DNA from: Jaminaea rosea
Lineage: Eukaryota; Basidiomycota; Exobasidiomycetes; Microstromatales
NCBI RefSeq assembly: GCF_003144245.1
Contig: NW_020289975.1
Span: 2,871,496-2,935,495 of the forward strand
Length of the DNA stretch: 64,000 nt
Reading direction: 5' to 3'
Under the pieces are notes generated by a model that did no database searches, was not told where the DNA came from, and saw only the letters and a list, made by a program, of their open reading frames with translations. A program made the position numbers and the translations under genes. This document shows, piece by piece, positions 1-12,061 of the stretch (the first letter of the stretch is position 1; the number at the start of each line of letters is the position of its first letter).

Positions 1-2
1 CT

Positions 3-1669
3 ACGGCTACCAATCAGCCCACACCTGCGCCATCCTCAACAGAAGCTGCGGCTCAGTCAGCTGGTGCTGCATCTTCCACAACCGGACCAGCTCCAGGCTC
101 AGCTTCAGCTCCAACTCCAACGCAGCCAAACGCCAACAAGGGCGCAGCAACAGCGTCCTCGCGCAGCCCGCCCCAAGCCCCGCCCAAGGATGAAACCCCG
201 CCCGAGGCCGCAGCTGGCGCTCATTTGCCCAACTATTCCTCGTCCGCTCGCTCCCTCAGCGGCGCCAGGTCAAAGCTCAGGACCCTTTACCCTGCCATCG
301 AGCCCTACAAGACGGGCACGCTCAAGGTCTCTTCTGAGGCCGAGGGTAATCACGAGATCTACTGGGAGCTGTCGGGCAAGGAGGGCGGATACCCGGGTGA
401 GCCCAAAGTCAAGTCCATACCAGCCTGGCACAAGCTGATCAAACCTTTTGCTCCTCTCCTGCAGTCGTCTTTCTCCACGGTGGCCCAGGTGGTGGCTGCT
501 CAGAGGACGACCGCCGTTGGTTTGACCCGAAGCACTACCAGATCCTCACCTTCGACCAACGCGGCTCCGGCAAGTCGACTCCAGCTGCAGAGCTCACCGC
601 CAACACCACCTGGCACCTCGTCGATGATATCGAGCGACTTAGGACGGAGGTGGCTAGAGCAGACAAGTGGCACGTCTTTGGCGGTTCGTGGGGATCGACC
701 TTGTCCCTTGCCTATGCACAGAAGCATCCGCAGAGAGTGTCTGCGTTGATCCTGAGGGGCATCTTTACATTGAGGAGGGCGGAGCTGCTCTTCTTCTATC
801 AGGAGGGAACCAGCTACATCTGGCCGGAGCAACATCAGCCTTACTTTGAGCACATCCCAGCCGCAGAGCGAGGTGACATCATCGAGGCCTACTACAAGCG
901 CCTCACAAGCGATGATCCCGACGTCCGCCTCGCAGCAGCCCGACGCTGGTCTACCTTCGAGAATGCAACTTCCAAGCTCTACCTCGATCAGCAACACATC
1001 AAGCGCGGCGACGATGACAAGGTGTGTGCTTGTAGCGCAGTGCTCGATCTCTCCTGACCCATTGCCTGCTCAACCACTGACCTTCCCACCACTGTGTCCT
1101 TGTCCCCATACGCGGCAGTGGACTCTCCAATTCGCCCGCATCGAGTCCCACTTCTTCCAACACGGGGGCTGGATGGATGACGGCGAGCTGCTCAAGCCCA
1201 GCAACATCGCCAAGATTGCTCATATCCCTACCGTCGTAGTGCAAGGAAGGTACGACGTTGTCTGCCCAGCGAAGACTGCTTGGGATCTACGCAATGCTTG
1301 GCTACAGAGCGCAGAGGGGGGAAGGAAGCTGGAGGTGAGTGTAGAGCCATTGAGGCGGAGGGGCAGCAACGGTCGAGCAGAGAAGCATCTAACCAGTTCT
1401 TCTTCATCCCCATCGCTCCCCGACCGCAGTTCTTCATTGTACCGGATGCGGGCCACGCATCCAAGGAGCCAGGAATCATGGACAAGCTCCTCTACGCTAC
1501 CGACAAATTCAGGGCCATCGGAGCAACGCCCGCTGCTGCGGCTGCCACCTCTTCATCCACCGATGTGCCCATCGCAGCTACTGCCGCGACCGACAACGGT
1601 ACCGCGGCTGGAGCTCCCGCCGAGTCCTCCGCTGATCGCTCCCCGGCAGCACCGGTTGCTGCGCAGTAG
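3..1669 (+). CDS. Proline iminopeptidase-like alpha/beta hydrolase, 5' partial
   Basis: Serine peptidase that would release N-terminal proline from peptides. I read four exons: 3..396, 465..1021, 1119..1334 and 1430..1669 (468 residues visible), with GTGAGC, GTGTGT and GTGAGT donors. The joined frame shows the oxyanion segment FLHGGPGGG, the nucleophile elbow GGSWGS, the acid in GRYDVVCP and the catalytic His in DAGHAS, all in the order of the S33 family. The frame is open to base 3 with no ATG, so the start lies upstream of the window. Residues 1 to about 75 are Ala/Pro/Thr-rich, and another Ala-rich tail follows the catalytic His; bacterial and most fungal homologues (about 310-330 aa) lack both. 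The N-terminal extension could be a targeting or linker sequence. Family assignment is firm; substrate is inferred. Confidence 0.85.
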
Positions 1670-2173
1670 AAGAAGACAAAGACGGCAGGTCGGGAAATTC
1701 AGCATGGTCCTGCTGCGCGAGAGAACCTCGAGGAGGCTGTAGGAGGGAGGCGAACGGGAGGAACGAGGTGAAGGAATCACTACCCATCTATCCAGCTAGT
1801 CGCAGCATCGTTCAGCTGTACCGTACCCCCGTACTGCTCTGAATCTGCTTTTCGTCGCTCGCCAATAGCACTCGTGGACAGATCAAGCTTTCAAAGGCTG
1901 ACGTGAGACGAGCAAGGAAAAGCAGTGAGGCAATTGCGCTGCGCTACCTGATCCTGATTGAAGCAATGAGAGACAAAAGAAAAGAAGAGAAGCCGAGCAT
2001 GAGTAGATGATACAGAGACACTCAAAGGTCTAATGAAGAGGCGGTGCGTGAATGAAGAAGCCGAAGACGACGAGTCCGCCTTCCAAAGGAAGACAATGCT
2101 AGGTAGTCTATGAATGAGTTTTGGTACGAATCAGGTAAGAGAGCGGGTGCATCGATCCAGAGTCGTCGTGGGC
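1670..2173. other. Intergenic, convergent 3' ends
   Basis: About 500 bases between the stop codons of the iminopeptidase (+) and the P450 (-). I see no convincing coding frame, RNA gene or repeat here; it should hold both 3' untranslated regions. Confidence 0.5.
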
Positions 2174-4205
2174 TTATGCCTCCTTAATGGGCTTGATGAG
2201 CAGAGGCATCTGTGTCCCCTCACTCTCGAGTCCCTTGACCCTCGGCCTGGTAACGATGATCTGCTTGCTTGAGATATCCACCAGGTCCTCTGGCAGTGGC
2301 ATGAACTCGAATCTTCTTAGAAGGTGAGCAAGGATGACCTTGAACTCGGTCAGGGCGAACTTGCTGCCCACGCAATTCCTCGGCCCAGAGATGAAGGCGA
2401 GGTGTCCACCCGGGATGCCCGACTTGGTGACGGCCTCGGGGAGGTTGAGCCAACGGTCCGGCTTGAACTCCATGGCGTCTTCGCCCCAGATGTCCTTGCG
2501 GCGGTTATAGACCACGACGCTGAGGATCAGAGGCTGGCCTTTGCTCACAAGCACGCGGTCAGTGAGCGTGCCGTCAGCCTGCCTGATAGGCTTGGAGAGG
2601 GGAATGTACCCGTCCTTGGCCGGCTCACGGTTCGTCGAGTGAACAGGAGGGTGAAGGCGCAGAGTCTCCGAGGTGACACGGTCGAGGTACTCGAGCTCGT
2701 GGATCTCGTCGAAGAGGAGGTCGTCATCGACATCGCACCAGAAGTCCTTGATCTCGTCACGTAGCCTCGTCTGGATCTCAGGGTGGGTAGCGAGGGCCCA
2801 CAGCGTCCAGGTGAGGGAGGTAGACGTCGTCTCGTGGCCGGCCAGGATGAGCGTGGTGAGCTGTCCAAGGACTTCGCGGCGGGACATGCGCTGCGAAGCG
2901 GGCACTTTGGGGTCTTCATTGCAGGCGAGAATGCCGCTGAGGAGGTCCGACTCCTCGACGACCTGGGCTTTCTTCTGTTCGTCGATCATGCGGCCAGCTA
3001 CGTCCTCTACCGTCTTTTGCGTGTCGATGGCCGACTTGTTGAACGAGGTCTTGAGAGGGCGGTGACCATCGAAGAAGGAGAATTGCTCGATGTGAAGCAG
3101 CGCACGCTCCTTGATGGTGAGCTCCCCAACGTGGGTCATCATCTTGTTGAAGGAGGCTGCGATTGCCGTACCGTTCTCGCCACTCTTGAGAGCCGCCAGG
3201 TCATAGGAGAATGCCGTCTCGCCGATGACGTCGAGGGTAGTGCGCGAGGTCCAGTGGAGCACGTCGATTACGGTGCCTAGATTGCGTTTGCGGAAGGCGC
3301 CCTGAAGACGGTCCGTTGCTGGCGAGAGAGCCTCGTGATCTTTGTTGTGGTAGAGCTCGTCGACGGCCTTGACGAGTGCACGAGCGTGGCGATTGAAGAC
3401 GGGCGTGAACTGGCGGACCGAGGCGTTGTTGAAGGTAGGATTGACCATCTTGCGTTGGATCTTGTGCTTATGTCCTTCAGCGGTGAGGACACCTTCGCCG
3501 AGGATGTTGGCTAGCGCAGCACGCAGGCCAGCAGGCTTGGGAAAGTTGTACGAGTTCATAAGGACATGCTGCAGAGCTTTTGGATCTGAAACGAGCAGAC
3601 GGCGAGTACCGATCATGCCGCGATAGCTCACGACGCCGCCGTACTTGTCGGTCCACTGTGCGGCAAGGAGCGAGCATGATTAGCGTCGTGTGGAGGGAAG
3701 CAAGAAAAGAATGAGGCTGGGCCCCGACGTTGGTACGCCTCCTGCTTGGGCCCAAGGCAGTGGTACCTGCCGCCCCGCTCCAGCTTCAACCGAAGCGTGG
3801 GAGTCACGGCATCGCAGACACTCAACGTCGTCGTCGTCGAGGGTTGCAGACGGCGCTCAACATCGAAAGCTTTGCTACACTCACCTCCATCTGCTTGACA
3901 CCTGGATCTTGCTCTTGAAGCTCTGGCAAGTTGCCCATCATGGCAGTCACAAGCTTGCCGAGGAAGCCGCTGCCAGCCTTGACTGGAGGCTTCTGAAGCC
4001 TGCGAAGTGGCGAGAAGACGGTGGCCATGAGGAGATGTTGGATCATGCCAGAAGAGATGTAGACGACGCCGACTGTGAGAGCCGCGAGGATCAGAGTCCT
4101 GATGTGGGCCAAGTCCAGGAGCTCGAGGACCTCGAGGTACGGCTCAGCCGGCAAATGGTGGCTGAAGGCCGTGACGGTAGCGTTTTCCGCGAGAGAGATT
4201 CTCAT
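2174..4205 (-). CDS. Cytochrome P450 monooxygenase
   Basis: Haem-thiolate monooxygenase, probably ER-bound. Two exons on the minus strand: 4205..3885 and 3655..2174, joined in phase 0 across a 229-nt intron (GTGAGT donor, CACAG acceptor), giving 600 residues. Near residues 33-55 is a hydrophobic segment that fits a membrane anchor. The I-helix oxygen-binding motif AGHETTS, the K-helix ExxR (ETLRLHPP), and the haem loop FISGPRNCVG with its axial Cys are all present, so it should be active. The junction restores the usual WTDKYGGVVSYRG stretch before the first beta-sheet. It faces the adenylate-forming enzyme across a 1.8-kb divergent intergenic region and heads a group of tailoring enzymes and transporters, which suggests specialised metabolism. 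CYP family and substrate cannot be told from this alone. Confidence 0.93.
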
Positions 4206-6043
4206 GGTGGAAGAGTGAGGGAGGAGAATCTACGAGTGAGAGTTGGTGTCGAAGCCGGTGTGGATGCGCGTGCGAGAGAGTGCACAAGTAGAATGTCTAG
4301 AGGGCGATGTGGTGGTAGTGATGACCGTAAATAGCCCGTAGGAGACTGGGTGATGAGAGGAGTAGCGGTGCGTGCCTGGGCTGGTGGTGGGAAGGGGTCC
4401 AGAGGGGGAAGGCAAGCTCTCTCGGGTTGTTGTTGCTGGGATGATGCGAAGAGGTGTGTGGTAGGTGGTCGTTGAGAAGAGAGAGATGTGAGGAGGGGAA
4501 AGGAAGGCAAGAAGGAAACGAGATCGAGCGAATAGCCTTTGAGTCAGTCGTAGGAGAACGAGGGCGGGCTAAAGGCAGCGTGTCGAGTGAAGTGGTTCGA
4601 GGCGTGGAAACGATCACTGGGCAGGTTGAGCGAGCTGAGCGTGAGTGTTGAATGTGCTGAAAGGCAGGCGCCCGCTCGCTGACCGACTGACTGGGACGAG
4701 AGCACGCAAAGTCCGCTGACCGTCGACGTTTGCAGGTCGCGTCCCAGGTCAGCAAGGCAACGAGCACGCACCAGGCGGCCAAGTGTGTGGCGGAAATTGG
4801 ACCAGACGTCATAGCCAACATCAACACCGAGAAAACGCACTGCTGCAAAGAGAGATGGGGCCGGCCTTGTGTCGAACCCTGACGAATCTGCGACACAGCG
4901 GCCTATGCTATGGCTGCGAGACGGGGGCCCGGGCAGGCAAGGGCGCCGGGCGGGCGAGAGAAACGCGTTGGTTGGTTGGTTGGTGCGGCGCCCTGAGCTC
5001 CACCGCGGCCGCCGCGGCACCCTGAACAGCCATCAGATCTTCTTAAGCGGACATCTCGACGGCCGGGACAAACCTTCATCGTCGAGCCACGCAAACGCAT
5101 GTGAACGTGGTAGCGAAGAGAATCCTATGTGCACGATGACGAGAGTGCATGTGGCCAGACGGAGCCCAAAGAAGGGTGTGTGCGTTACGCGGAGGTGTGC
5201 GTAGGCGTAGGCTTAGGCTCCGTCGTGGCTGGCTGCTCCAATGTGTTGCTCCTGACTGCGTGTGCACGATTTTTTGGACGCCGACCGCTATTCTCGACTC
5301 GACCCGACTGTGAGAGCATCAAGGGCAAACGTGCTGAGGCAGGCCAGGCCCGGAGCGGGCGAAAGCGGACGCAGGTGCAAGCGTCGATGTAGCCGACTAC
5401 GGCAGGCCGTCGATCGCAGGTGTACAGAAGGGAGTACGAGTTTGGCCGTCCCTGATTGAGTAGCTCTCAATTCCCGGGGTTGCGGGCCAACACCGTCGAG
5501 GGTCCGATCCTGCAAGATGGCAGCGGCATCTGCGCCTCGTAGCTCAGCATCACTAATTCCCGGGAATAGCCACACGAATATTTAGTCGCCGACTGCTTCC
5601 CGCACGCACGCATGCACGCTTGAGCTGTTCGTTCGACGTCGACTCGACGCGAGTCGAAGATGGCTGCTGAGTGGAGCTTCAAGCCGCGAGAGCCAGGCGG
5701 GGCGCGTCCAGTTCCGCCTCGCAACGCAAGCAAACGCAACGACGACACGGAATAACAGCAGCAGGCATGCTCGCACTCGCCGCCGCCGTCGCCGCCAAGC
5801 TGAAGAAAGGGTTCAACAAGTCGGTCTGCTCTCCAAGTCGAGAAAAGCGAGGTCAATCGTCGCTTGAGTGGGGTTCAATTGTATCTTGCCCTGCTTTCCC
5901 TTCCAACAACTACCCCACTTGCTCTCATTGCTTCACTTGCTTGCTGTGCTCAGCATTGACACCTCTGCTCACTAGCACTCGAGATCTCCACCCTGTCACT
6001 CCCTTGAACAGCCTCATTGTCTCCTCACCGTCTGCTTGTCGTC
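4206..6043. promoter_or_regulatory. Divergent intergenic region, P450 / adenylating enzyme
   Basis: This 1.84-kb stretch separates the start codons of two divergently transcribed genes. It carries no frame with recognisable protein character. Visible structure: a (TTGG)n run at about 4968-4985, directly followed by a GC palindrome-like block around 4999-5018 (CCGCGGCCGCCGCGG), and pyrimidine-rich sequence at 5880-6043 before the adenylating enzyme. Length and layout fit a shared promoter for co-regulated genes; no specific factor site could be assigned. Confidence 0.5.
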
Positions 6044-8248
6044 ATGACCGTCTCATCCACGACCAAGCCGTTGCGACCCAACGATCACTTCAAGCTCGAA
6101 GACCTGCCCGCCGACATCCTCGAGGGCATCGACTTCTGGGCCAAGAATACCCCTCAAGAGCCAGCGCTCAAGATACCTCGCGGCAACTCGGTCAGCGATG
6201 GCTTTGAGACCGTCTCTTTCGGCGAGCTCAAAACGCTTCGTGACCGAGCAGCACCCTGGCTCGCTAGCAAGCTCGGCCTCAGCACGCCAGCTAACAAGGA
6301 CGCACCTGCCGCCGAGCGAACCGTCGTCTTCCTCATCTCGCCCACGCACGAGGCCCTTGTACCCTGGATGGCCCTTGCTGCCCTAGGGTACACCTGCCAA
6401 TTCATCTCGCCCGTCCATCAACCAGAGGTGGTCGCAGAGCTCATTGCGAAGTCGACCGCTCAGAGCATCATCCACTCGGACATGGAGCCCAATTGGCTCT
6501 CGCAAGTCTTCAGCCTTACTCGTACCTCATCGGATGGCCATCCGCCCGTGATGCTTGGTCTTACCGCCGAGGATGAGCTTCTCGTCCAGCTCGCCCGCGT
6601 GCGAAGTGAGTACGGCCGCACATAGGAGGCAATCCTGAGCCGACGGCTGACCAAAGCTCCTTTACTTCTTCCGTTGCCCTTTCCACCGCTGCCAGAAGGT
6701 GAAGCAACTTCCCTGGTCCCTGCTGCTCTCCATCAGGTCAAACCAGAGCCTTGTGAGTCGAGCATCTCTGCTCAGGCAGCTCATCTCCAGACGATGGATG
6801 CTGACCTCTGCCGCCTCGTACCCGCCGCCAGTCGTCATCTTGCACTCTTTTGGAAGTACCTCGACTCCGAAGCTCTATCCCCTTCCCCTCGCTGCCGCCA
6901 ACATGAGCGCTCATGACTCTGCATGGTGGGCCTTGATCTCGCCGTTTGAGAAGCGTTGGCGCTGCCAGCTGCAGACGAGTGTGAGTGCCATGCTTACCCT
7001 GGAAGCCATTGAGCGTTTCCTGATCGATCTCACCCCTCGCACACACACAGCTCCCCTTCCACTTCTCCTTCCAGAATCCGGTTTGGCGAGCACTCAAGTG
7101 CGGCACCACACTCGCCTTCCCCTTGATCAACCCTTCAACCAAGCAGCACCGAGCTCAGCTCCTCGTGCCTGATGCCGAGGACACACTCAACTCGATCTGG
7201 CTCGCCGAGGCCGACATCCTCTACTGCTCTCCCCAAGGTCTCCAGAACATGCTCGAGACGTCCGTCAAGCCCGAGTCGCCAAAAGAGTGGCGCAAGGCCG
7301 TGGAGAAGCTCAATCAAGCCCATACCGGCGCGGCACCCGTCAGCGAAGAGAAGGCCGAGTGCTACGAGCGTCATGGACTCCTCGTCTTCCAGGTCTTTGC
7401 TACGACAGAGGCTGGCCTCCTCTTCTTTGCCCGCAAGGATGTGACGGGTCACACCACCTGGCTTAAGCCGCTGCCGCCTCGCAAGGAGCACATGCTATTC
7501 CGCAAGCAACCCAACTCGGACGTCCATGAGCTTTGGCTGAAGGATTCCTTCCCTGGTCTACTCAACCAGTACGTGCGAGCGAGGATGTGGATGAAGCAGA
7601 CTAGAGCCAAAGGAGTCTAATTGGCACCTCTCCCGTTCTCATCGCAGGTCCGTCAACTTTGAGCCGTACCCAGGAAATCCCGCCATCAAGGCTTGGAATA
7701 CGTCGGACACGTTCCGTCTTCTCCCCGCCTTTGGCCCTCACGATGACCTGGTGAGAGCGCTGAGGTAGGCTGCAAGGATCTGAAGGTGCGGTGTTGCTGA
7801 CCTCGCTGCTCTTATCTACGCGCCCACTGTCTCACAATAGGTCTCCTTTGCCGGCCGCCAAGACGATTGGATTCGCTGCACACATGGCACAGCCGCTCGT
7901 GCCCTCGAGATCGAGGAGCAACTCACCAAGGACTTGCGTGACGACTTGGGCTTCGAAGCCGTGCGCGGTGTCACCGTCATTGGCAATGGCAAAGCAGGTC
8001 TCGGCGCCGTCATTGAGCTCGACAAGGAGGAGGCTAGTCCCATGACCAAGGAGGAGGAAGCCGCCTTGCTCAAGTCTACGACGTACATCAACGATAAGCT
8101 TCTCCACTACCCCAGCGTTCTGCACCCTTCAAACTGCATCGTGACCGACGCATCTCGCCCCATCCGCATGACGCAGAAGGGGTCGATCCAGCGAGCCCTC
8201 AACGAGCAGACATTCGGTCCAGAGCTGGAGCGCCGTCTCTCTGCCTAG
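6044..8248 (+). CDS. Stand-alone adenylate-forming (AMP-binding) enzyme, NRPS-like A domain
   Basis: Member of the ANL superfamily that would activate a carboxylic acid with ATP. Six exons: 6044..6605, 6696..6752, 6832..6980, 7051..7568, 7648..7750 and 7841..8248; all junctions have GT-AG borders and the phases sum to 598 residues. Core motifs appear in order: A3 loop HSFGSTSTPK (canonical form ends STGxPK), A5 FATTEAG, A7 WNTSDTF (usually TGD), A8 GRQDDWIR, and A10 TQKGSIQR with the catalytic Lys. The sequence most resembles adenylation domains of fungal NRPS-like reductases, yet there is no carrier-protein, reductase or thioesterase domain after it. It could be a ligase acting in trans, an acyl-CoA synthetase-like enzyme, or a catalytically altered relative, given the changes in A3 and A7. 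Start ATG at 6044 follows a pyrimidine-rich leader. Confidence 0.85.
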
Positions 8249-9527
8249 ACCATCTGAGACTTGCACAAGAAGCAGGCGCTCCGTGCTTGCCCCTCAGTGG
8301 TCTCTCCGGAAGGAGTGTGAGACCCTTTCCCCTTGCTTTCATTGCCCCATGATCCTCTGTACTCGGACGCGTTCATCTTAGTCGCCTCGCTCATCTCATT
8401 GTATCTAGCTACTGCTCAACTTCAAGGATTCGAAAATCATGATGCTCGTATTGCCTCTTCGTGTCGACTGCTCCTTCATTGTCCCAAGGCAGCGAAGGTG
8501 TGGGCGAGGCTGGGGTCCCAGGGGCCCCGACCCAGACCTGGTGTGAGCTGATCTCTGTATTCGTTTCGGCCCGGAAAGCCCCTGCTCTCTACGGCAAGGG
8601 GAGGCAGAGCTGGATCAGCCAAGCCTTTGAAACCCAGGAAAGCATGCAGGCGAGAGCTCATCCTTGGCCCGCTGCACGGCCGTGGTCCAGCGTCCAGAAG
8701 CGACGAAGAGTTTGGCCTTGATCAGCGGCTCGAGCTCATGAAACCTGCATTCGCCAAGGTCAGGAAGCAAACAGCCGATTGGCTCAAGCTCACAAGGCGT
8801 TGATCAAGGGGCCGGGCCCTGAGGCGGGATGCTGAAGTGCGACAGAAGAGCATGATTCAGTCCCCCCGCACATCAGCGTGACACACTTGTCTTTGCTTGG
8901 TCTGGGTGTCAATCTTGCGCACTTCCATCAGTGAGACTCACGCGACCTCAGTCGTGCGTACGAAAAGCGCTGTGCTCTGGCTGGCTGGCCAAGGCTCGTC
9001 GTAGGCCTCTCCGTACGTACGAGGCCGCCAGCCCGCGGTGGCCGCGGCGGTTCGGCGTCTTCTTTTGATGCCAGGCAGGGTGCACGCAATCAACTCGAGC
9101 GGCGGCCTCGAGTCGAGCGTCGAGTCGAAGCGGGACAAATTTGGGTCGGCTGAGAGGACGGTCGACTGGCCGGCTCATGCACGACCGGGCTGCAGGACGG
9201 ACGGCAGGCAGCAGCAATCGAGCAACGATCGTGTTGATCACACGTCTCTCCCCTCCTCTCCTTTCGTACCATCCTTTTTGTCGCCTCTCGTTCTCCTCCC
9301 TTGTGTGCCGCTATACCCTGGCGAGCTGCCCTCTCCCTCCTCTTCTTTGATATCTCCTTGCTCCCACGCCTGGGACTACGCCGACGCTGCCGCAAGCCGA
9401 CGCTTTCCACCGCAATTGCGCCTTTGTTGCCTAGTGCCGCCAAGCTCTCTCCCAACGCTGTAGACGCTGTAGGCGCTGTAGACCCCGCCCTCGCCCTGGC
9501 TCTGCCTTCATTCGTCATCGAGATAGT
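8249..9527. other. Intergenic, 3' UTR and promoter of the MFS gene
   Basis: About 1.3 kb without a credible gene. It contains an imperfect palindromic GC stretch at about 8510-8545, repeated TCGAGTCGA-like words near 9100-9130, and three 9-bp units of the type ACGCTGTAG at 9455-9484 just upstream of the MFS start. Confidence 0.45.
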
Positions 9528-11427
9528 ATGAATGGCAACGACGACTTAAGAGCAGGGTCGACGACATCCCCTTCGACCATCCCTTCGCCCCGAGCTTCTA
9601 GACTTTCGCGCTTCTTCCACGCCATGGCAACCCTCATCGATCCAACGGGCGGCTCGCGCCGTAGCTCCGCCCAGTACCCTCGCCCTTCTCTACAGTCGGG
9701 TGTGCGACCCTTCGTCGACGCTGCTGGTACAGCACATGGAGGCAATGCGGCATCCATGGATGGTCGACCTTCCCGTCAGCTTCCCCGCGTCCTTTCCTCG
9801 ACGAAAGAAGTACCTCCTAGCGATAGCGGCCATGGACATGGTGACGCTACGGTGACCAACAACAGCGTCTACAGTCCAGACGAGATTCACAGAGCCAACA
9901 AGAGGGTTCTTTTGAAGACGGACCTCACAGTCTTGCCTCTGATGTGCGTCATCATCATGCTTCAATACCTCGACAAGGCCATTCTCTCGTATGCGGCCTT
10001 GCTCGGCCTCACGCAGGATCTCCAGCTCATCAGCAACGAGTACTCGTGGGCTGCCTCCATCTACTACTTCGGCATGCTCGCTGGTTTGCCCATCTGGTGG
10101 CTCTTGCTGCAGCGCGTCAGTCTAGCAGCCGTCGTCGGAGGAGCCGTGTCCATCTGGGTGGGTAATCATTGCGCTCTAGCCATGCCTTCTCACCCGTACT
10201 GATCCGCTCTCACTTCCGCAGGGAGCTGTCGCTATGTGCCACGCCGCTTGCCACGACTACAGCGGCATTCTCGCTGCAAGATTCTTCCTCGGCTTCTTCG
10301 AGGCAGCCATCGTACCGGCCTTCATCATTCTCGTCGGCCGCGCCTACACCAAGAAGGAAACAATCAGCCGCACCGCCATTTGGTACTCGTTCAACGGCGT
10401 GGCCCTTATCATTGGCGGCGGTGTGTCGCATGGTCTGCTCACGAGTCGCTCAGCTGCCACAGCTTCCGTTGCCATCTGGCGTCAGCTCTACCTCATTCTC
10501 GGCGGCATCACCATCTTTGTTGGCCTCCTTGCCGCCTTTGTTGTGCCGCTGGATCCGACGCGATCCCGCCTTTATACTGAGCGCGAGCGCATCGCCGCCC
10601 CTTACCGTGATACCCATCTAGCCGCAAGCAACATCGCTCAAGAGACTCACGACTATCGACGCATGCTCAAAGACGCTGCAGAGGCTCTCCTTGATCCACG
10701 CCTCTATATCATCTTCCTTGGTCTCACCTTGGGCTCCATTCCCAATGGAGGTGTCACGGCCTACTCTCTGCAGCTCATCTCTGGCTTCGGCTTCCCAGTG
10801 GGACAATCTCTGCTCCTCACTCTGGCTCCTGGAGGCTGTCAAGTCGTATCCGTCATCACCTTCATCGGTGTCGCCCTCTTCACCCGCTCTCGTGCGATTG
10901 GTGGCATTGTACTACTCGCAGTAGCTATCGTCGGCGCTGCCCTCATGTACTCGGCAACGGTAGGCAAGGCGGTCCACATGGTTGGCTATACACTCTTGAA
11001 CTTTGGCTCACCGGCCGTTGTAGCCCTGTACAGCTTCAACTCAGCCGCCGTAGGCTCGCATGGCAAGCGTGTCGTCTTCGCCGTTGTGGCTCAAGTCGCC
11101 TACGCAGCAGGCAACATCATCGGACCTCTGACCTTCCTCGCTCAAGAGACGCCAGTCTATCGCACAGCCAAGATCATCATCATTGCGACCCTCTGTGGCG
11201 CTGCACTCTCTTTGGCTCTCATCTACGGTATTCACACCTTCTGGAACATGCAGCGAGACAAGGCTGGATACCCTGCCGCCGTTGAGGTTCAAAGCGGACA
11301 AAGCAAGAATCAGATCAAGGAGACAGCCACGCCAGAAGAGAGCGGCATCGTACAAGGCGGTGCCGCGAGTGAGCTGCAACACGAGCCCACCGATTTCAAG
11401 GACAAAACATTCCGCTACGTGCTGTAA
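9528..11427 (+). CDS. MFS permease, allantoate/Dal5-type anion:cation symporter family
   Basis: Plasma-membrane transporter for a small organic anion, by family. Two exons, 9528..10157 and 10222..11427, joined in phase 0 (GTGGGT donor, CGCAG acceptor), 611 residues. About 125 N-terminal residues are hydrophilic and Ser-rich; the transmembrane part starts near LTVLPLMCVIIMLQYLDK, the hallmark first helix of ACS-family fungal permeases. The later segment CHDYSGILAARFFLGFFEA matches the helix 4 signature region, and 12 hydrophobic segments follow in the expected spacing. A short charged C-terminus ends the protein. It lies directly downstream of the adenylating enzyme in the same orientation, so it may import a precursor or export a product. 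Substrate is unknown. Confidence 0.88.
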
Positions 11428-11854
11428 AGAAGCGACTTGGCCATCAGGTCCTCGTCAGCTCGACATCATTCGACGTACCAGCATGGCACTTCCCTCGCTC
11501 TGCATCTGTCTGCCGAATCACCCTCATCACCCTCATGTATTATCCATTCTTCTCGTTATCCACAATGTAGCTCTCAGTGCTCCCCCTCTTTCATTTCCTC
11601 TAGATCATGCACGCTATACAGTAGAATCACTACAATTGATGATGATCAACGAGTACTGCAGCACTTGAGAATAGACGGCGGCAAAGCTAGCCAACGATCA
11701 AACCGTGACGAAGCTCAGCAGACGAGAGGATACGGGACGAAGCGCTGTTGTAAGGCAGAGGTAATGGTATTGCAGCTACGTTAGAGCAAGAGTGATCAGT
11801 GCACAATAGAGTAGCTGGATCTGGGGTGCGACGGAGCCTAGAGCACTGCCACGC
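11428..11854. other. Intergenic, convergent 3' ends
   Basis: Just over 400 bases between the MFS stop and the stop of the small secreted protein gene. No gene, repeat or RNA is evident; it should contain two 3' untranslated regions. Confidence 0.4.
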
Positions 11855-12061
11855 CTAAGACGACTCGTACGACGAGTTGTCGCCCTGATGGAAGCCATTG
11901 TCGTTGCCCGACGAGATGATGCCCGAGTTCTTGCCGTTTCCAGAGAGGATGTCGACATCCAAGCCTCCTCCGCCGTTCTTGTGCCCAGCGCAGGGTGCTG
12001 CCGAGACGAGGGAGGTGGACAGGAGGGCCACGAGGGCAAGGGCGAGGATCTGAGAGCGCAT
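11855..12061 (-). CDS. Small secreted protein, 68 aa
   Basis: Single-exon ORF with a textbook signal peptide: Met-Arg, a hydrophobic core (LALALVALLSTSLV) and a small-residue cleavage site SAAPC near residue 21-22. The mature part is only about 46 residues, rich in Gly, Asn, Ser and Asp, with a single Cys and no known fold. Its low-complexity character means it could be a structural wall or surface peptide, a peptide precursor, or an effector-like protein. It sits between an MFS gene and a methyltransferase gene on the minus strand, inside the putative metabolic cluster, but nothing ties it functionally to those enzymes. I do not recognise the family. Confidence rests on the signal peptide and codon composition. 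Confidence 0.6.
   Translation of the reverse strand: MRSQILALALVALLSTSLVSAAPCAGHKNGGGGLDVDILSGNGKNSGIISSGNDNGFHQGDNSSYESS

Noticed and set aside
4297-5856. Several 80-200-codon frames in the P450/adenylating enzyme intergenic region
   Set aside because: All are Ser/Arg/Pro-rich frames typical of GC-rich non-coding DNA, on both strands at once, with no motif.
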